NCBI GenBank assembly: GCA_964242215.1
Contig: CAXTCJ010000002.1
Span: 69,342 to 133,341, forward strand
Length of the DNA: 64,000 bases
Direction of reading: 5' to 3'
From: LMUY01 sp964242215
GTDB taxonomy: Bacteria > Pseudomonadota > Alphaproteobacteria > Acetobacterales > Acetobacteraceae
The notes below the pieces were generated by a model. That model was not told where the DNA came from and made no database searches. It saw only the letters and a list, made by a program, of their open reading frames with translations. Both the position numbers and the translations under genes were made by a program. Positions 1 to 9,856 of the stretch are shown here, piece after piece. Position 1 is the first letter of the stretch. Every line of letters starts with the position of its first letter.

Positions 1-30
1 CACCAGCGGCTTGGCCTTTCCCGCCATCAT
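1..30 (-). CDS. Start of a further gene downstream of the STAND/nuclease pair (partial)
   Basis: A tandem ATG-ATG with an AAGG just upstream opens a reading frame that begins MMAGKAKPLV and leaves the window. It lies 34 bp after the stop of the HsdR-N-like gene on the same strand, so it may be a third member of that operon. Only ten codons are visible and no function can be given. Confidence 0.35.
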   Translation of the reverse strand, partial: MMAGKAKPLV

Positions 31-64
31 CCTTAGTAACAGTCGTTAAAGCGCAGCCGTCGCC

Positions 65-1480
65 TCACCTTTCAGTCTCAGGGCCGCTCGAAAGGCAAGG
101 AAGTGCAGCGAGCTCGTCGCCCCAGCACCTATCAAAGAACACGCAGCGACGGCAGCACAGATAGCCGTCGATCTCCACAAGCAAGCATCGTCCCGCTTTG
201 CCCGTTCGCACGGCCTCATGGCCGCAATGGTAATTCGAACCGCTGGCGAAGAAAGCAGGAGGATCGACACTGGGCGCCATGATCGGGGCGGTGCCCGCTC
301 CGCTCCCTTCCCGACGGCAAGCGGTCCAGTCATGGTAGGGACAGGTGTCGAAATGGGCATCGTCAGAAAGGATGGAGGGCCGGTCGCCCGTCGACACAAG
401 ATGCTCATCGACGAGGGGGCGGCAAAGCTTTGGGCGCGCGGGATGCGCCTCAAGTTCGATGCACGTGAGCCACCTCACTTTTGCCGCTGATCGCTCAAGC
501 TCTCGCTTCAGATCGTCTAAGCGACTGGACAGCAGGCGGTGTGCACCGTCGAGTAAACCCTGGTCCTGATGTAGTTGAACGAAGTTTGTCCCGAAATCCT
601 TCTGGAACGTGACGGACGCACCCATCGACGTAGGCATGGTCGCGACGACCCTCAATGCCATGACCGGTTCGACTTCGCCGAAGGCGCGCTTCGACACGAC
701 GATCCCCACGGCGAGATCGGCCGTGCCGTGTTCAGGAACCAAGCTTGCAAGCGCGGCCGGATGCTGGGGCGGCAATTCGCCGGACAGCTCGCGATATCCG
801 AGCATGTCGCCGAACCCACGTGCGTCCGCGCGCACTTGATCAAGGTCGGTGTAGACTGCCACGTCACCGTCGCGGACCCTTCCTTCCGGCATCAGGCATT
901 CCGGGTTCCTGAACACGACCCACCAGATGCCGTTGCTGATCGCGACGCGAAGGGGCAGGTGGCTGTGCCGCAATCTGGAGCGTTCGGCATAGTCCCGCAA
1001 CGTGTCAAGCCAAACGGACCAAGCTGCGGGGAAATCTTCCGCCGGGAGACTGCCTGCGCGGACTCTTGCAAGCGCATCGAGGAACATATGCGTCGGATCG
1101 CTGCCCGGGCGCCCCGGAAGGCTTGCCGAAAGCCGTTTCGCCTCGACTATCAGAAGGGCTCTCCGCAGCTCGGACAGGACAGCGCGACCGTGGTAGTCGA
1201 GGAACCTGCGGGTACCTGCTCCGTCCTGCCCGGAGTTGAGGCCGTCCTCGACGAGCATGGACCGCGGGTCGGCAAGGTTCCAGCCTAGGGCTCGGAGAAG
1301 CGGGTCGATGAGGGAGGATCTGGTCTGGGCCTCGATCACGTACTCGGCTCCGGACCCTCGAAGCTCCGGCAGGGGCCTTCCGCTTCGCGCGGCTTCGTTC
1401 TCCTCCGCAATCGGCAGCAGCTGTCCCTCGAGCATCTTGCGAAGCTCCGCGACAGCTCGCCTGAATGCCGTCAGGTCCAT
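65..1480 (-). CDS. HsdR-N-like PD-(D/E)XK protein with cysteine-rich tail, partner of STAND ATPase
   Basis: A 471-aa protein. Residues about 44-117 resemble the N-terminal nuclease fold of type I restriction HsdR subunits: a conserved Glu near 46-50, an LIDPLLRALGW helix, Glu near 78, an LDYHG segment with Asp95 and then IVEAKR with Glu113 and Lys115, the expected PD-(D/E)XK order. No helicase motifs follow. The last 100 residues hold about ten Cys/His (CPYHDW, HCGH, CCRRC), suggesting a zinc-binding end. The start lies 3 bp after the stop of the 1631-aa STAND gene, so the two are surely co-transcribed and probably act together. A role as DNA-cleaving or sensing partner in phage defence is inference; the nuclease-fold call is from motifs only. 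Confidence 0.7.
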   Translation of the reverse strand: MDLTAFRRAVAELRKMLEGQLLPIAEENEAARSGRPLPELRGSGAEYVIEAQTRSSLIDPLLRALGWNLADPRSMLVEDGLNSGQDGAGTRRFLDYHGRAVLSELRRALLIVEAKRLSASLPGRPGSDPTHMFLDALARVRAGSLPAEDFPAAWSVWLDTLRDYAERSRLRHSHLPLRVAISNGIWWVVFRNPECLMPEGRVRDGDVAVYTDLDQVRADARGFGDMLGYRELSGELPPQHPAALASLVPEHGTADLAVGIVVSKRAFGEVEPVMALRVVATMPTSMGASVTFQKDFGTNFVQLHQDQGLLDGAHRLLSSRLDDLKRELERSAAKVRWLTCIELEAHPARPKLCRPLVDEHLVSTGDRPSILSDDAHFDTCPYHDWTACRREGSGAGTAPIMAPSVDPPAFFASGSNYHCGHEAVRTGKAGRCLLVEIDGYLCCRRCVFFDRCWGDELAALPCLSSGPETER

Positions 1481-1483
1481 CGT

Positions 1484-4400
1484 TTACCGGAGCAGGACAG
1501 GAAGCTCGAACGCCAGCATCCGAGCTTCAGGGTAGCCTACCTCGGCAAAAGCGTCGAGGCAGCTTATGAGTCCTTGGCGATGGCCTTCGTCGCTTGCGAA
1601 CAGCGCTCGATAATCAGCAAGATACCGTCGCACTATCCTGACCAGCAGGTCGGCGCCCATTTGCTCGAACTGGTAGCCGCCCAGTTTGCCGGCCTCGATC
1701 GTCTTGCAGACGAGGGAGAAAACCTCGCCGGGGTCGACCGCCACGAAAGCCTCGATCGTCTCAAGCACGTGGTGCGCCACCGAGGCGTGGCCGATCCCGG
1801 CAAGGTCGGCGAGCACGCCATGATACTCACGGAGGAAACGGGTCTGGAGCGCAAGCACCGGCTGGACGTCAGGCTGGTTGCCCGGATTGCGCGCCGCATA
1901 GGCACCCGATCCGAAGTAAACATTGATCGAGATCGAATCCAGGACTGTCAGGGCGTCTTGAAGAGCGCCTCGGTCGCTCGTCCCGATGGCGTTTGCCCAG
2001 CGCAAGGCGGTGGATCGCGTGACGCGAGCGAAGAACTCGACCGTCCTCGCCCTGGTAGCTTCGTCCTGCGGCTCCGGCGCGTGCGCCTGACCCTGTCGCA
2101 TGCAATCTCGCAGCGCCGCGGCCACGATGCCGACCTCTGCGACCGAGCGGAGCGGGTCGCCTGCGAGGTCCATGGCCCAGTGTTGGGCAGCCTCGTCGCC
2201 GAACGCGATCCAGAGCCGCAGCAGGCCGCCAACGAGCTGTTCGCTAAGCTGATCGCGTTGCGCCCCTTCCTTTTGCGTGGCGTGGCGTTCCCGCAGCGCG
2301 AGCATCCATCCGGCTGCCCGTTCGGGGTCAAGGTGCGCCACGGCGCTCAGCGACGCGACCGTGCTGGACAGCACGCCGCGGTTGCCCTCGTGCGAGAACG
2401 CGAACTCGAAGGCGCTCCACATCTCGTCCGGCCCGGCCTTGGCCAGACGGTGGAGGTTGGCGTGCACCTGCATCCGGACCTCGGGCGCGCCGTCCCGCAT
2501 GAGGCGGTGCAGCGCTCGTACCAGCTCGCCTTCGGGCGTCCACGGCGCGGCTCCCAGGCAGGCCATCAACGCGCACGTTCCCTCGACCCGCGGAGAGGGG
2601 GAAGGCCAGCTCGGGCTTTGCGCGAAGCGTTGCTCCCGCTCCGCGTCTGGCGCACCGTTGGGCGCCAGCTCGTTAGAAGGATCCACCAGCCTTAGCACGA
2701 GTTCGCGGATGCCCGGGAGCTTGTCGAGGTCGGCTTGCGAGCGCGACGACTCTGCCGCAAGGCAAACCTTTTCCGCTATCGCTTGCCATGCCGTCGCGGA
2801 GACCCTTTCATGGACCGCGTTCGCTGAGGCGAGCAGGCCGAACAGGTGGGTGACGTCCGGCCACGCGTCGCCTCCGGCATTCGCTTCCATGATGCTCCGG
2901 GACAAGGCCAGGATCGAGACGTTGGGCTCTGCTTCGGTGTCTACGCCCGCTTCTCGCAGCCACCAGTCGGGATCCAGTTCCTGCACCTCGGTGCTGAATC
3001 GGACCGGCGGCCCGTGCAGGGGCAGCCCGTCTCCGGCCTCAGCCAGGTCGCGCTCGCCCTTCGCGCCCGGCAACGCGATGAACCGAGGGTCCAGGCAAGC
3101 CAGGTACTGCCTACGAAGCCGGGCTTGCGGCAATTCCATTATCGCTCCCTCGCACGCGAGCCGATCGGAAACCGTCATCGCTGGGTGGAGCGCGCGGATG
3201 AGATCCCCGGCAGCGTGGATGACGTCAGGGACCGCAAGGATCCGGCTGTCGCAGAGGAAGGGAATCAGAGCGAGGCCAAGAGGCACCGGGTGCGCCACGG
3301 CTGCCCAGAGGCGGGCGCACCAAGCCACGGCCCACTGAGTTCCTGGGGCGAGCGCGTTGGCAGCGCTTGCCAGGACCGTGTTGGCGACCCCGTTTTTGCC
3401 TGCTGCCCGAAGCCCCGCAACCCACTTGTCCAGCAAGGCGACCTCGTAGTCCTGCCCTCGCCGATCCGCCTCCTGCCTCCACCACCAGCAGCTGCCGTCT
3501 GGGACGATACCTGCCTGCGCGCCCTCGAACTCGAAACCGATACGGCCTTCTTGCTTCGCCATGCCCTTTGTCGGGACATAGCTGTCGAGGATCGCTGCTA
3601 GCGTCTCCGAGGCGAGCCTGGGCTCTGCCAGGACGAAGCCCTCAAAGACGTCGGCCAGCAGGTGCCTCACGAGATCGCGGTCTTGTCGCGTGTCTGTTAC
3701 GAGAGGGAGTATCTGGCTGTCGTACATCATCCGGCTCTGCCCCCGGGCTGGCAGGGGAGCCAGAAAGCTCGCGCGGAAGACGTCGGCCAGGAGCCCCGGC
3801 GCCGCTGCTAGAATGCGCCGCCGTTCCTGAGCAAGCCAGAACAGATCGCGGCGACCGTGATCCACCGAACGGTCCTGTACTGTCAAGCTGCGCAACGCGG
3901 CGACGCCCGACTCGGGGTCGGCTTCGAGCGTGCGGCAAATGCCCTGGACCGACGCTGCGGTCAGTGAATCGGCTCCTCGCGCCGCGCCGAGGGCATGACG
4001 GAGGAGCGAGCGGGATGCCGCGGCGAGATCCGCCCGCTGGCCGTGGGACAGTAGTTCCGGCTTGTCGGTCCAGGCCAGGATGGCGACGTTCGTGGGCCAT
4101 GCGAAATCCCCAGCGTGTCTCTCCGTCATGAACGCGGTAAGCGCGCACCAAGGCGTTTTCACGCCGTCCCTCGGAGCCGGGACCAACCGGGCAACCACGG
4201 CCCCGAGCGCCTGGCGGAGCAGAAGCACCGCTCCCTCGCGTTCCGGCCCCGCTTGGTCCTGCAAGCGCCGGAGCGCCGGCGACAAGTCGGCCATGTCGGT
4301 CGCGACCTCGGCCACGACCCTGGTGGGAAACGTCCTGCAAAACTTAGCCTGGCCGCCCGGGGAGGCCACCGCCAGGGCCGCCGCCCAGAACGCCTCGCGC

Positions 4401-6379
4401 CCGGCGTCCCGCTCCCATAGCATCCTGAAAGCGATCAGCGCCGCGGGCGCCAGCCAAAGGGCCGTGTCGTCGGAGGCCGTCAGGCGCTCGACGAAATCCT
4501 TCGCTTCCCCGGCTTCCAGCAGCAAGCGCGCGACGGCATAGTCGAACAGGGCATGGTGGGCAAAGGACAGGTCCCGAGCCGCGCCGTCCACCCGGACGAA
4601 ACGCGCTGCCAGGACGCCGCTTGAGAACAGCTCATCCCGCAGTGTCTCCGCCCCGAACAGGAACGCGCTCCTGCCATCAAGCGCGAGCGACCGCGCCGCG
4701 ATCATCTCCTCGGCGACTTGCGCGAGGAATCCTTCGCGAGTGGCCGGAGGTGTGCCGGACCGAGAGGCGACCACCCTGGCGCTCCAGTAGCGATCGAGAA
4801 GCTGGACCTCGTTGAGGAGGCCCGCGGTGCTGATCTCCCCCTCGGCTTGCAGGATGCCTGCAAGAAGCGACAAATTGTAAGGCGAGGCAAGGACATCGCG
4901 CATGGGCGGCGCCGCAGCCTTGTAGGCGCGCCAAATGGCGGGCGCGTTCTCTTCAAGCGACGCGATTTCGTCGAGCGAAAGCAGTGGGACATGAAGGTGC
5001 GCGACGTCCCGAAAATCCATTTCGAGGTTGTCCGGTGAGACCGGCGATCCCCTGAACAGGTTACGGAGCTCAACGCCGAAACGGAGGTCAAAGCTGCGCA
5101 CCGAGGCGACGATGCGCCATCTCGGCGCGAGACGGCGCACGTCGGCGACAAGATGGCGGAACGTGAGCTCGAACGCGCCGCCGCGGCTAGCGTCCAGGGC
5201 GTCGACAAACAATATCCCCGGCTTCTCCTCGGTCCAATTGGCCAGCACCTCGGCAAGTTCGCCGTCCAGACCCAGGCTGTCTTTGAGGGCGTGCAGGGAT
5301 GCCGCTGGCAGCCGGTCGACTGCAAGCGCCACCACGGGATGGCCATCCCTCTCCAGGCGCTCGGCAGCGAGGTAGAGTGCGCCGGACTTCCCCGCGCCCG
5401 CCGCCCCAGTCAGCAGGAATGACCCCGCGGCTGCCGCCTCGGACAGCAACGGCACGCATTCTCGCTCCAACGTCACTTGGTGTCCGTCGCCCGGAGCCGT
5501 CGTGGCAGGCAAGCGGGAGAACCGCTGCATGTCGTCCAAAGTCCCTCGGGTGAAGCGACGCAGGCGCTCTATGTCGCCTCGGTGCGCCGGCGAGCCCGCC
5601 AGTGGTATCCCGGCCTGCGCCAAGGCGGCCCGAACCCCAATAAGGTCTGCCGCCGCGCGGTCCATCGCTAGTTTGGCGCAGTACGCCAAGATGACTAACC
5701 AAGCGGCAGGAGCGTCCTCCGCTTGCTTTAGCGTTGGTCGCAGCATCTGGTGCGCCCGAGCCAGATCGCCGCCGCCAAGGTCCAAGGGGAGGAACCTGAT
5801 CAACCTGCACAGGGCATCAGTCTGCCCATCGAGAGGCGGCCTCTCGGTCAAGGCCTCCCACCGGTCGGCGAGAATGCGCTCGACCGCATCCAGGAGAGCT
5901 CTCTCGTCGGCGTTCGTCGGCACATCTGCCCTGGGGACGCTTGCTGGCCGTCCAGCGACTGCGCGCATGGTTCCCCCGGCCCGCGTCAGCCGAGCCGACG
6001 TGGTGGAATCGAACGCGATAACCAGCCGGTCGCAGCCTGGATCGAGGACGCCTCCCCACGGCGGAGCTCCGCCGGTGTCCGTCATCAATTTAAGTCGCAC
6101 GATCTGGTCCGCGGCGGACCACAGGGCGCTTCGCGGGCGCATCGAAATTTCGACGGTGCGCTTTACGTTTACGAAAACGCGGCCTCCTGCCTCGGTCAAG
6201 ACTAGAAGGTCGTCTACGGGAGCGGACACCTCTGCATGGACGCTTGTCGGGCGGCCGCCGTCACCAAGGCCGAGCTGCTGCACGGGCTCGGCCGCGAGCA
6301 GATGGACGACGAAATACGCCGCTACCTCGTTCTGGAACCGAAAACCTGCCTGCGCCGCGCTACCTCCGCCCGAAGACAA
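1484..6379 (-). CDS. STAND NTPase with N-terminal Cap4-type dsDNA nuclease domain (Avs-like candidate defence protein)
   Basis: A 1631-aa protein. Residues 1-130 fit the Cap4-type nuclease domain found at the front of Avs proteins: a GFRFQNEVA helix, Asp56-Asp57 in VDDLLV and Lys73 in VNVKR, i.e. a PD-(D/E)XK core. A P-loop GAAGAGKS lies at 325-332 and Walker B ILFVDALD at 389-396, followed by a RIVASVRS sensor strand. The remaining 1100 residues are helical repeat-like, as expected for the target-sensing part of STAND ATPases. Known Avs proteins bind a phage protein, oligomerise and degrade DNA; that this one does so is inferred. The start is a TTG with GGAGG ten bases upstream; no ATG is better placed. 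The HsdR-N-like gene follows after 3 bp. Confidence 0.8.
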   Translation of the reverse strand: MSSGGGSAAQAGFRFQNEVAAYFVVHLLAAEPVQQLGLGDGGRPTSVHAEVSAPVDDLLVLTEAGGRVFVNVKRTVEISMRPRSALWSAADQIVRLKLMTDTGGAPPWGGVLDPGCDRLVIAFDSTTSARLTRAGGTMRAVAGRPASVPRADVPTNADERALLDAVERILADRWEALTERPPLDGQTDALCRLIRFLPLDLGGGDLARAHQMLRPTLKQAEDAPAAWLVILAYCAKLAMDRAAADLIGVRAALAQAGIPLAGSPAHRGDIERLRRFTRGTLDDMQRFSRLPATTAPGDGHQVTLERECVPLLSEAAAAGSFLLTGAAGAGKSGALYLAAERLERDGHPVVALAVDRLPAASLHALKDSLGLDGELAEVLANWTEEKPGILFVDALDASRGGAFELTFRHLVADVRRLAPRWRIVASVRSFDLRFGVELRNLFRGSPVSPDNLEMDFRDVAHLHVPLLSLDEIASLEENAPAIWRAYKAAAPPMRDVLASPYNLSLLAGILQAEGEISTAGLLNEVQLLDRYWSARVVASRSGTPPATREGFLAQVAEEMIAARSLALDGRSAFLFGAETLRDELFSSGVLAARFVRVDGAARDLSFAHHALFDYAVARLLLEAGEAKDFVERLTASDDTALWLAPAALIAFRMLWERDAGREAFWAAALAVASPGGQAKFCRTFPTRVVAEVATDMADLSPALRRLQDQAGPEREGAVLLLRQALGAVVARLVPAPRDGVKTPWCALTAFMTERHAGDFAWPTNVAILAWTDKPELLSHGQRADLAAASRSLLRHALGAARGADSLTAASVQGICRTLEADPESGVAALRSLTVQDRSVDHGRRDLFWLAQERRRILAAAPGLLADVFRASFLAPLPARGQSRMMYDSQILPLVTDTRQDRDLVRHLLADVFEGFVLAEPRLASETLAAILDSYVPTKGMAKQEGRIGFEFEGAQAGIVPDGSCWWWRQEADRRGQDYEVALLDKWVAGLRAAGKNGVANTVLASAANALAPGTQWAVAWCARLWAAVAHPVPLGLALIPFLCDSRILAVPDVIHAAGDLIRALHPAMTVSDRLACEGAIMELPQARLRRQYLACLDPRFIALPGAKGERDLAEAGDGLPLHGPPVRFSTEVQELDPDWWLREAGVDTEAEPNVSILALSRSIMEANAGGDAWPDVTHLFGLLASANAVHERVSATAWQAIAEKVCLAAESSRSQADLDKLPGIRELVLRLVDPSNELAPNGAPDAEREQRFAQSPSWPSPSPRVEGTCALMACLGAAPWTPEGELVRALHRLMRDGAPEVRMQVHANLHRLAKAGPDEMWSAFEFAFSHEGNRGVLSSTVASLSAVAHLDPERAAGWMLALRERHATQKEGAQRDQLSEQLVGGLLRLWIAFGDEAAQHWAMDLAGDPLRSVAEVGIVAAALRDCMRQGQAHAPEPQDEATRARTVEFFARVTRSTALRWANAIGTSDRGALQDALTVLDSISINVYFGSGAYAARNPGNQPDVQPVLALQTRFLREYHGVLADLAGIGHASVAHHVLETIEAFVAVDPGEVFSLVCKTIEAGKLGGYQFEQMGADLLVRIVRRYLADYRALFASDEGHRQGLISCLDAFAEVGYPEARMLAFELPVLLR

Positions 6380-6530
6380 CCTTGCGACCTCCAGGATGCG
6401 ATGCCAGGGCTTTCGGGCGCCGGCCCATACTACCCTGCACGGAAAAGCCGAACCGTTGAGACTTGTTCAGTAGCATGGAATCCCGAGGAGAACGATGCCT
6501 ACCTTCATGGTAGAAGAAGCTTGGTAGTGC

Positions 6531-7070
6531 TTAACCCAGCCAACAGTACGGTCCCGGGTGTCGCGCCCAGCGCCGGTCCGTCCGCCCGGCCCACACGCTC
6601 ACCCCCGCCAGCCCCGCGGCCCAAGCCAACTCGAACGCCACGTCCGGGATGCCGGCGTTCGGGCGGTGCAGCCAGTCCAGGTCGTCCCCCCACAACGAGC
6701 CCACCCAGAAGCCCAGATTCAGCAGGAACAGTGCGGTTAGTGCCACGATCGTCAGCCGCGCCCAGTCGCACGCTACGGCGCGGGACGCCGCAGCCGCCGG
6801 CAGGGCGAGGGCCGAGACCGCCAGCACGGTCGCCACCGGCTGCCGCACCTGCAGTTCGTAAAAGCCGTGGCCGCAGGAGGACGAGCTGCCCAGTACCGCG
6901 GACTGCACCAGCACCGCAAGAAACGCTAAGGGGAGTAACCCTCCTGTCCCGGCTGCTGTCGACTCCCTACTGGAGGTGACTTCCATGTCGAGCCGTCGCG
7001 AGGGAATCGGTGTCTCCGCCGTCGCGACGGCCTGGTCATCATCGCGGCGGGCCCGACCACCACCCTCCAC
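6531..7070 (-). CDS. Unrecognised membrane protein, about four TM segments
   Basis: A 179-aa frame with four hydrophobic stretches (around residues 44-60, 78-98, 105-125 and 142-160) and a charged cytoplasmic-like N terminus. I do not recognise a family. The GTG start at 7070 has a weak GGTGAGA upstream; an internal ATG at 6986 would give 151 aa. It sits upstream of the STAND operon on the same strand with about 150 bp between, so it may be independent of it. Confidence 0.45.
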   Translation of the reverse strand: MEGGGRARRDDDQAVATAETPIPSRRLDMEVTSSRESTAAGTGGLLPLAFLAVLVQSAVLGSSSSCGHGFYELQVRQPVATVLAVSALALPAAAASRAVACDWARLTIVALTALFLLNLGFWVGSLWGDDLDWLHRPNAGIPDVAFELAWAAGLAGVSVWAGRTDRRWARHPGPYCWLG

Positions 7071-7178
7071 TTCAATCTCACCGTGGTGCAGGCGGAACGC
7101 CTCATCATGGGCCTCCCTACGCGGCCATCCGGGCGTAGGTTGGCACTCGCATACCCACCGCGGAACGCCAAGGCGGGG

Positions 7179-8464
7179 TCACAACCCGGCGGTCCGGGTG
7201 TTCAGAAGCCAGCGGAACTCCTCGACAGCGGGTTGCCCCACCGCAGATAAGCGAGCGATGCGGACGCGGTAGCCGTCATGCGTGATGTCGTAGGAGATGA
7301 GCTTTTCCATGCGGGCCAGGTTGGCCTCGTCCCATGATCTCCATCCAGGCTGTTTGCTGGCGCTCGACATCCCCAGCACGACCTTCCGACCTTCCGACTG
7401 TTATACGGATGGTTGAGCATGATGCTGTCGGCCAGGTCGAGGTCGCGAGCCGTGTCACTCCACAATAGACGACCACGCCCTGTGTAGAGGCTGATCCTGC
7501 AACGTGGAGGCCAGAGAAACGCCTTGGTGGCCTGGAGCATCAGAGACCCTCGCTTTCCGCACGGCGGAAGACGGGCCCACCGGGACGATCGCTCATGGAT
7601 GAGACCCGGTCGCAAGGTCAGTTTCCATGACCCACCCATGGTGGGTTTCCCGGCGCTCCTCCAGCTTCGGGATCCTCTCAAACCGTGTGCCACGGATCCT
7701 GACCTGGAGCCGCCACTCCTCCGCGATGATCGATGGATCGTAGAAGTCCCACGGCTCCGGGTGATCCAACCGGATCCGGTTCGCCGCGCGGAACAGTTTA
7801 TCCAAGTTCCCCGGCCGCAGCGCCAGGTCTGCGTCGGCCATGGCCACGACGATAGTGTTCCACCGGCGCTCGATATCGGCGACAACGCCGACCCGGTGGC
7901 CCAGGTCCTTCCTGCGGACATCGTTCGCCAGGTAGTCCCGGAACCGTTCGATCTCCAGCTTCATTTCGCGGGCGCGCTGCGGGGCCCGGAAGTCGCGCGC
8001 CGCCAGCTCACCAAGCGCTCGATGCCCGGAGTGGAGGCGGCCGTTCTGCGTCCTGACGGCGTTCCCGGCCTCGCGCATCACCTGCCAGCTGCTCGCCTCG
8101 ATGCGTCCCGGACCGACCGCTGCCAACTCAGGTGCGGGAGGGCGGCATCGAGCTCGGGGAGGATCCGCTCCGCCCGGGTGTGAAATCGCTCGACTGCGGT
8201 GACGACCTCCTCGCCGCGTTGGGCTATGTCGAAGCGCCGCTCCGCCTCGGTGTAGTCGACGCCGAAGTTGTTGCGGCCGCAGACATGGCCCAGGAGGCCA
8301 CGCGCCTCTACGCCGTCCGCCTCGAATCGGGTGACGTATCCCCTGCCGTGCATCGTGCCGCATAGGCCACAACGGCCCTCGTCCTTGAGGGGGCCGTACC
8401 TGTCCTCAATGGCCAGGAGCCTGGCGGTCCGTGGAATCGCGACTCCGACGGGTAGTTCCTGCAT
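7179..8464 (-). pseudogene. Unknown protein broken by several frameshifts
   Basis: Four successive minus-strand frames together read as one protein of about 425 aa. The N-terminal part (8464 to about 8130) has a likely zinc site CGLCGTMHGRG...HVCGRNN. The frame then changes near 8130 (ELAAVGPGRIEASSWQ...), again near 7590 (ERSSRWARLPPCGKRG...) and again near 7390 (PGWRSWDEANLARMEK... to the end). Each piece ends close to where the next begins and the composition is continuous. I do not recognise the family. Either the gene is decayed or this stretch has clustered indel errors. Confidence 0.55.
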
Positions 8465-8504
8465 CCGGAGAACATAAGGTTGATGCGGGTCCAGATAAAG
8501 GCCA

Positions 8505-8915
8505 CTACTTGGGCATGTGCTGCCAAATCGAGTAGTCGGTGCTCATCGGAGCACGACCGCCGATGTATTTGTAGAACGCTAGTCCCGCGTCCGTCACCAA
8601 ATCTATGGGGTGGGTGCGGCAGTATTCCGCAAGCCACGTATCGAGTCCGTCCTGGTCGTAGGACCGGACGTCGTACGGGTTGAAGGAATCTTGGCCTTGC
8701 AGGTAGCCCATCACCCAGGCCATCTCCTGGTAGTGGATGCTGGTCGGAAGGTTAACGGGCTGCCTATTCCTCAGGAAGGAGCCGCAGCTGTCGCTGCCCG
8801 CGCCATGCACGACGGTCGGCTTCCCCCGGTGGAAGTAGTCGGGGTAGGGCGTCTCCTGCGCGAGCGCCGGGAGAGAGGTGACAACGACGGCAAGGGCTAT
8901 GGCGAGGAGGCGCAT
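8505..8915 (-). CDS. Secreted small protein, Rap1a/HdeA-like fold candidate
   Basis: From the ATG at 8915 the product is 136 aa and starts with a clear signal peptide (MRLLAIALAVVVTSLPALAQ, cleavage after ALA). The mature part has one Cys in SCGSFLRN and one in EYCRTHP, with EMAWVMGYLQG between. This Cys-helix-Cys pattern fits the Rap1a/HdeA superfamily of small periplasmic proteins, some of which are immunity proteins. An upstream start at 8966 would bury the signal peptide and overlap the next gene, so I prefer 8915. The specific role is unknown. Confidence 0.65.
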   Translation of the reverse strand: MRLLAIALAVVVTSLPALAQETPYPDYFHRGKPTVVHGAGSDSCGSFLRNRQPVNLPTSIHYQEMAWVMGYLQGQDSFNPYDVRSYDQDGLDTWLAEYCRTHPIDLVTDAGLAFYKYIGGRAPMSTDYSIWQHMPK

Positions 8916-8922
8916 CGCTTCG

Positions 8923-9816
8923 CTACTCCGGTTTGGCCCACGGCGGGATGGTGGAGGGAACCACATCAGGTCGGGTTCTCGCGTAGGCCCCGCACGCTTC
9001 GACTAGAGGGCATGTCGGCAGAGTCGGTAACTCGAACCACTGCCAGGAACCACATGTCCCGCTCGCGAAGGTGATGCTCTCGGTGGGGATCACCCACCGG
9101 ATGAGAGCACGTCCATCCACCATGCCGCACATGATCGGTATGGGCGTGCTCTTCAGTCCGGCTAGTAGAAATTGGAATACCTCGCCCAAGAACGCATTCA
9201 CCTCAGCATGTTTCGTCCTGAACCAGGCGAAGAAGTCGTCAATCACCAGGACGCCATCGCCCTGCCTGATGCCGACATGCATGTACCGGATTGCCTCAGA
9301 TCCGAGGTCGCGACGACAGGATCCGGTAGCTAGGTGGGTGAGTTCGTCCCGGATGAAGCAAAGTTGGTTGAACCACGTGGCTTTTCGCAACGGGGTCTTA
9401 ATCTGCTCGGGAAGGCCGATGATTGTTTCAAAATTGTTGAACAGACTTCGCGTGGATGCCTTGAATCCGCGGCATTGCTTGAGGTGCACCGCACGGATGA
9501 CTTTCGCGGCGCAGTCCACGGAGGAGTAGAGCTCCAGCATAGCTGCCTCCAGGATCATGCCGAGTTCCCGGGAGGCGATGGCCGAGGTGTAGGCAAGTCG
9601 CTCAAGCTCCTCGTCGTCTCGGTCGAGCGAGGGAACCATCCGTGTCGCGATACCCATGAACGTCATGGACTTCTCGAAGTGCTGACTGACGCCGCCCAGG
9701 GCGCGGGCGTCCTCCCGGGAGAACTTGTAAGTCTCCTGGTATAGGTTCGAGAAGGTGTCGACCTGGCCCCATAACTCCGGTGCAAACGTCCGCACGGTGG
9801 AATTGCGTGGCGGCAT
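8923..9816 (-). CDS. Unrecognised protein of about 297 aa
   Basis: The convincing protein begins at the ATG at 9816 (MPPRNSTVRTF); the 50 residues before it in the open frame are low-complexity and Arg/Pro rich. The product is mixed alpha/beta, with helices such as RLAYTSAIASRELGMILEAAML and a conserved-looking FIRDELTHLATG segment that recalls HEPN-type or abortive-infection-like helices, though I see no clean Rx4-6H pair. It ends 7 bp before the secreted small protein. Function unknown. Confidence 0.55.
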   Translation of the reverse strand: MPPRNSTVRTFAPELWGQVDTFSNLYQETYKFSREDARALGGVSQHFEKSMTFMGIATRMVPSLDRDDEELERLAYTSAIASRELGMILEAAMLELYSSVDCAAKVIRAVHLKQCRGFKASTRSLFNNFETIIGLPEQIKTPLRKATWFNQLCFIRDELTHLATGSCRRDLGSEAIRYMHVGIRQGDGVLVIDDFFAWFRTKHAEVNAFLGEVFQFLLAGLKSTPIPIMCGMVDGRALIRWVIPTESITFASGTCGSWQWFELPTLPTCPLVEACGAYARTRPDVVPSTIPPWAKPE

Positions 9817-9856
9817 CAGCGGCGGAGGCTTAGCATCGTCGCAAGGGGGTGCCCGG

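Noticed and set aside
575..3601. Long plus-strand frames antisense to the STAND and HsdR-N-like genes
   Set aside because: They are high-GC shadow frames rich in Arg/Pro/His with no recognisable motifs; the minus-strand genes have clear domains.
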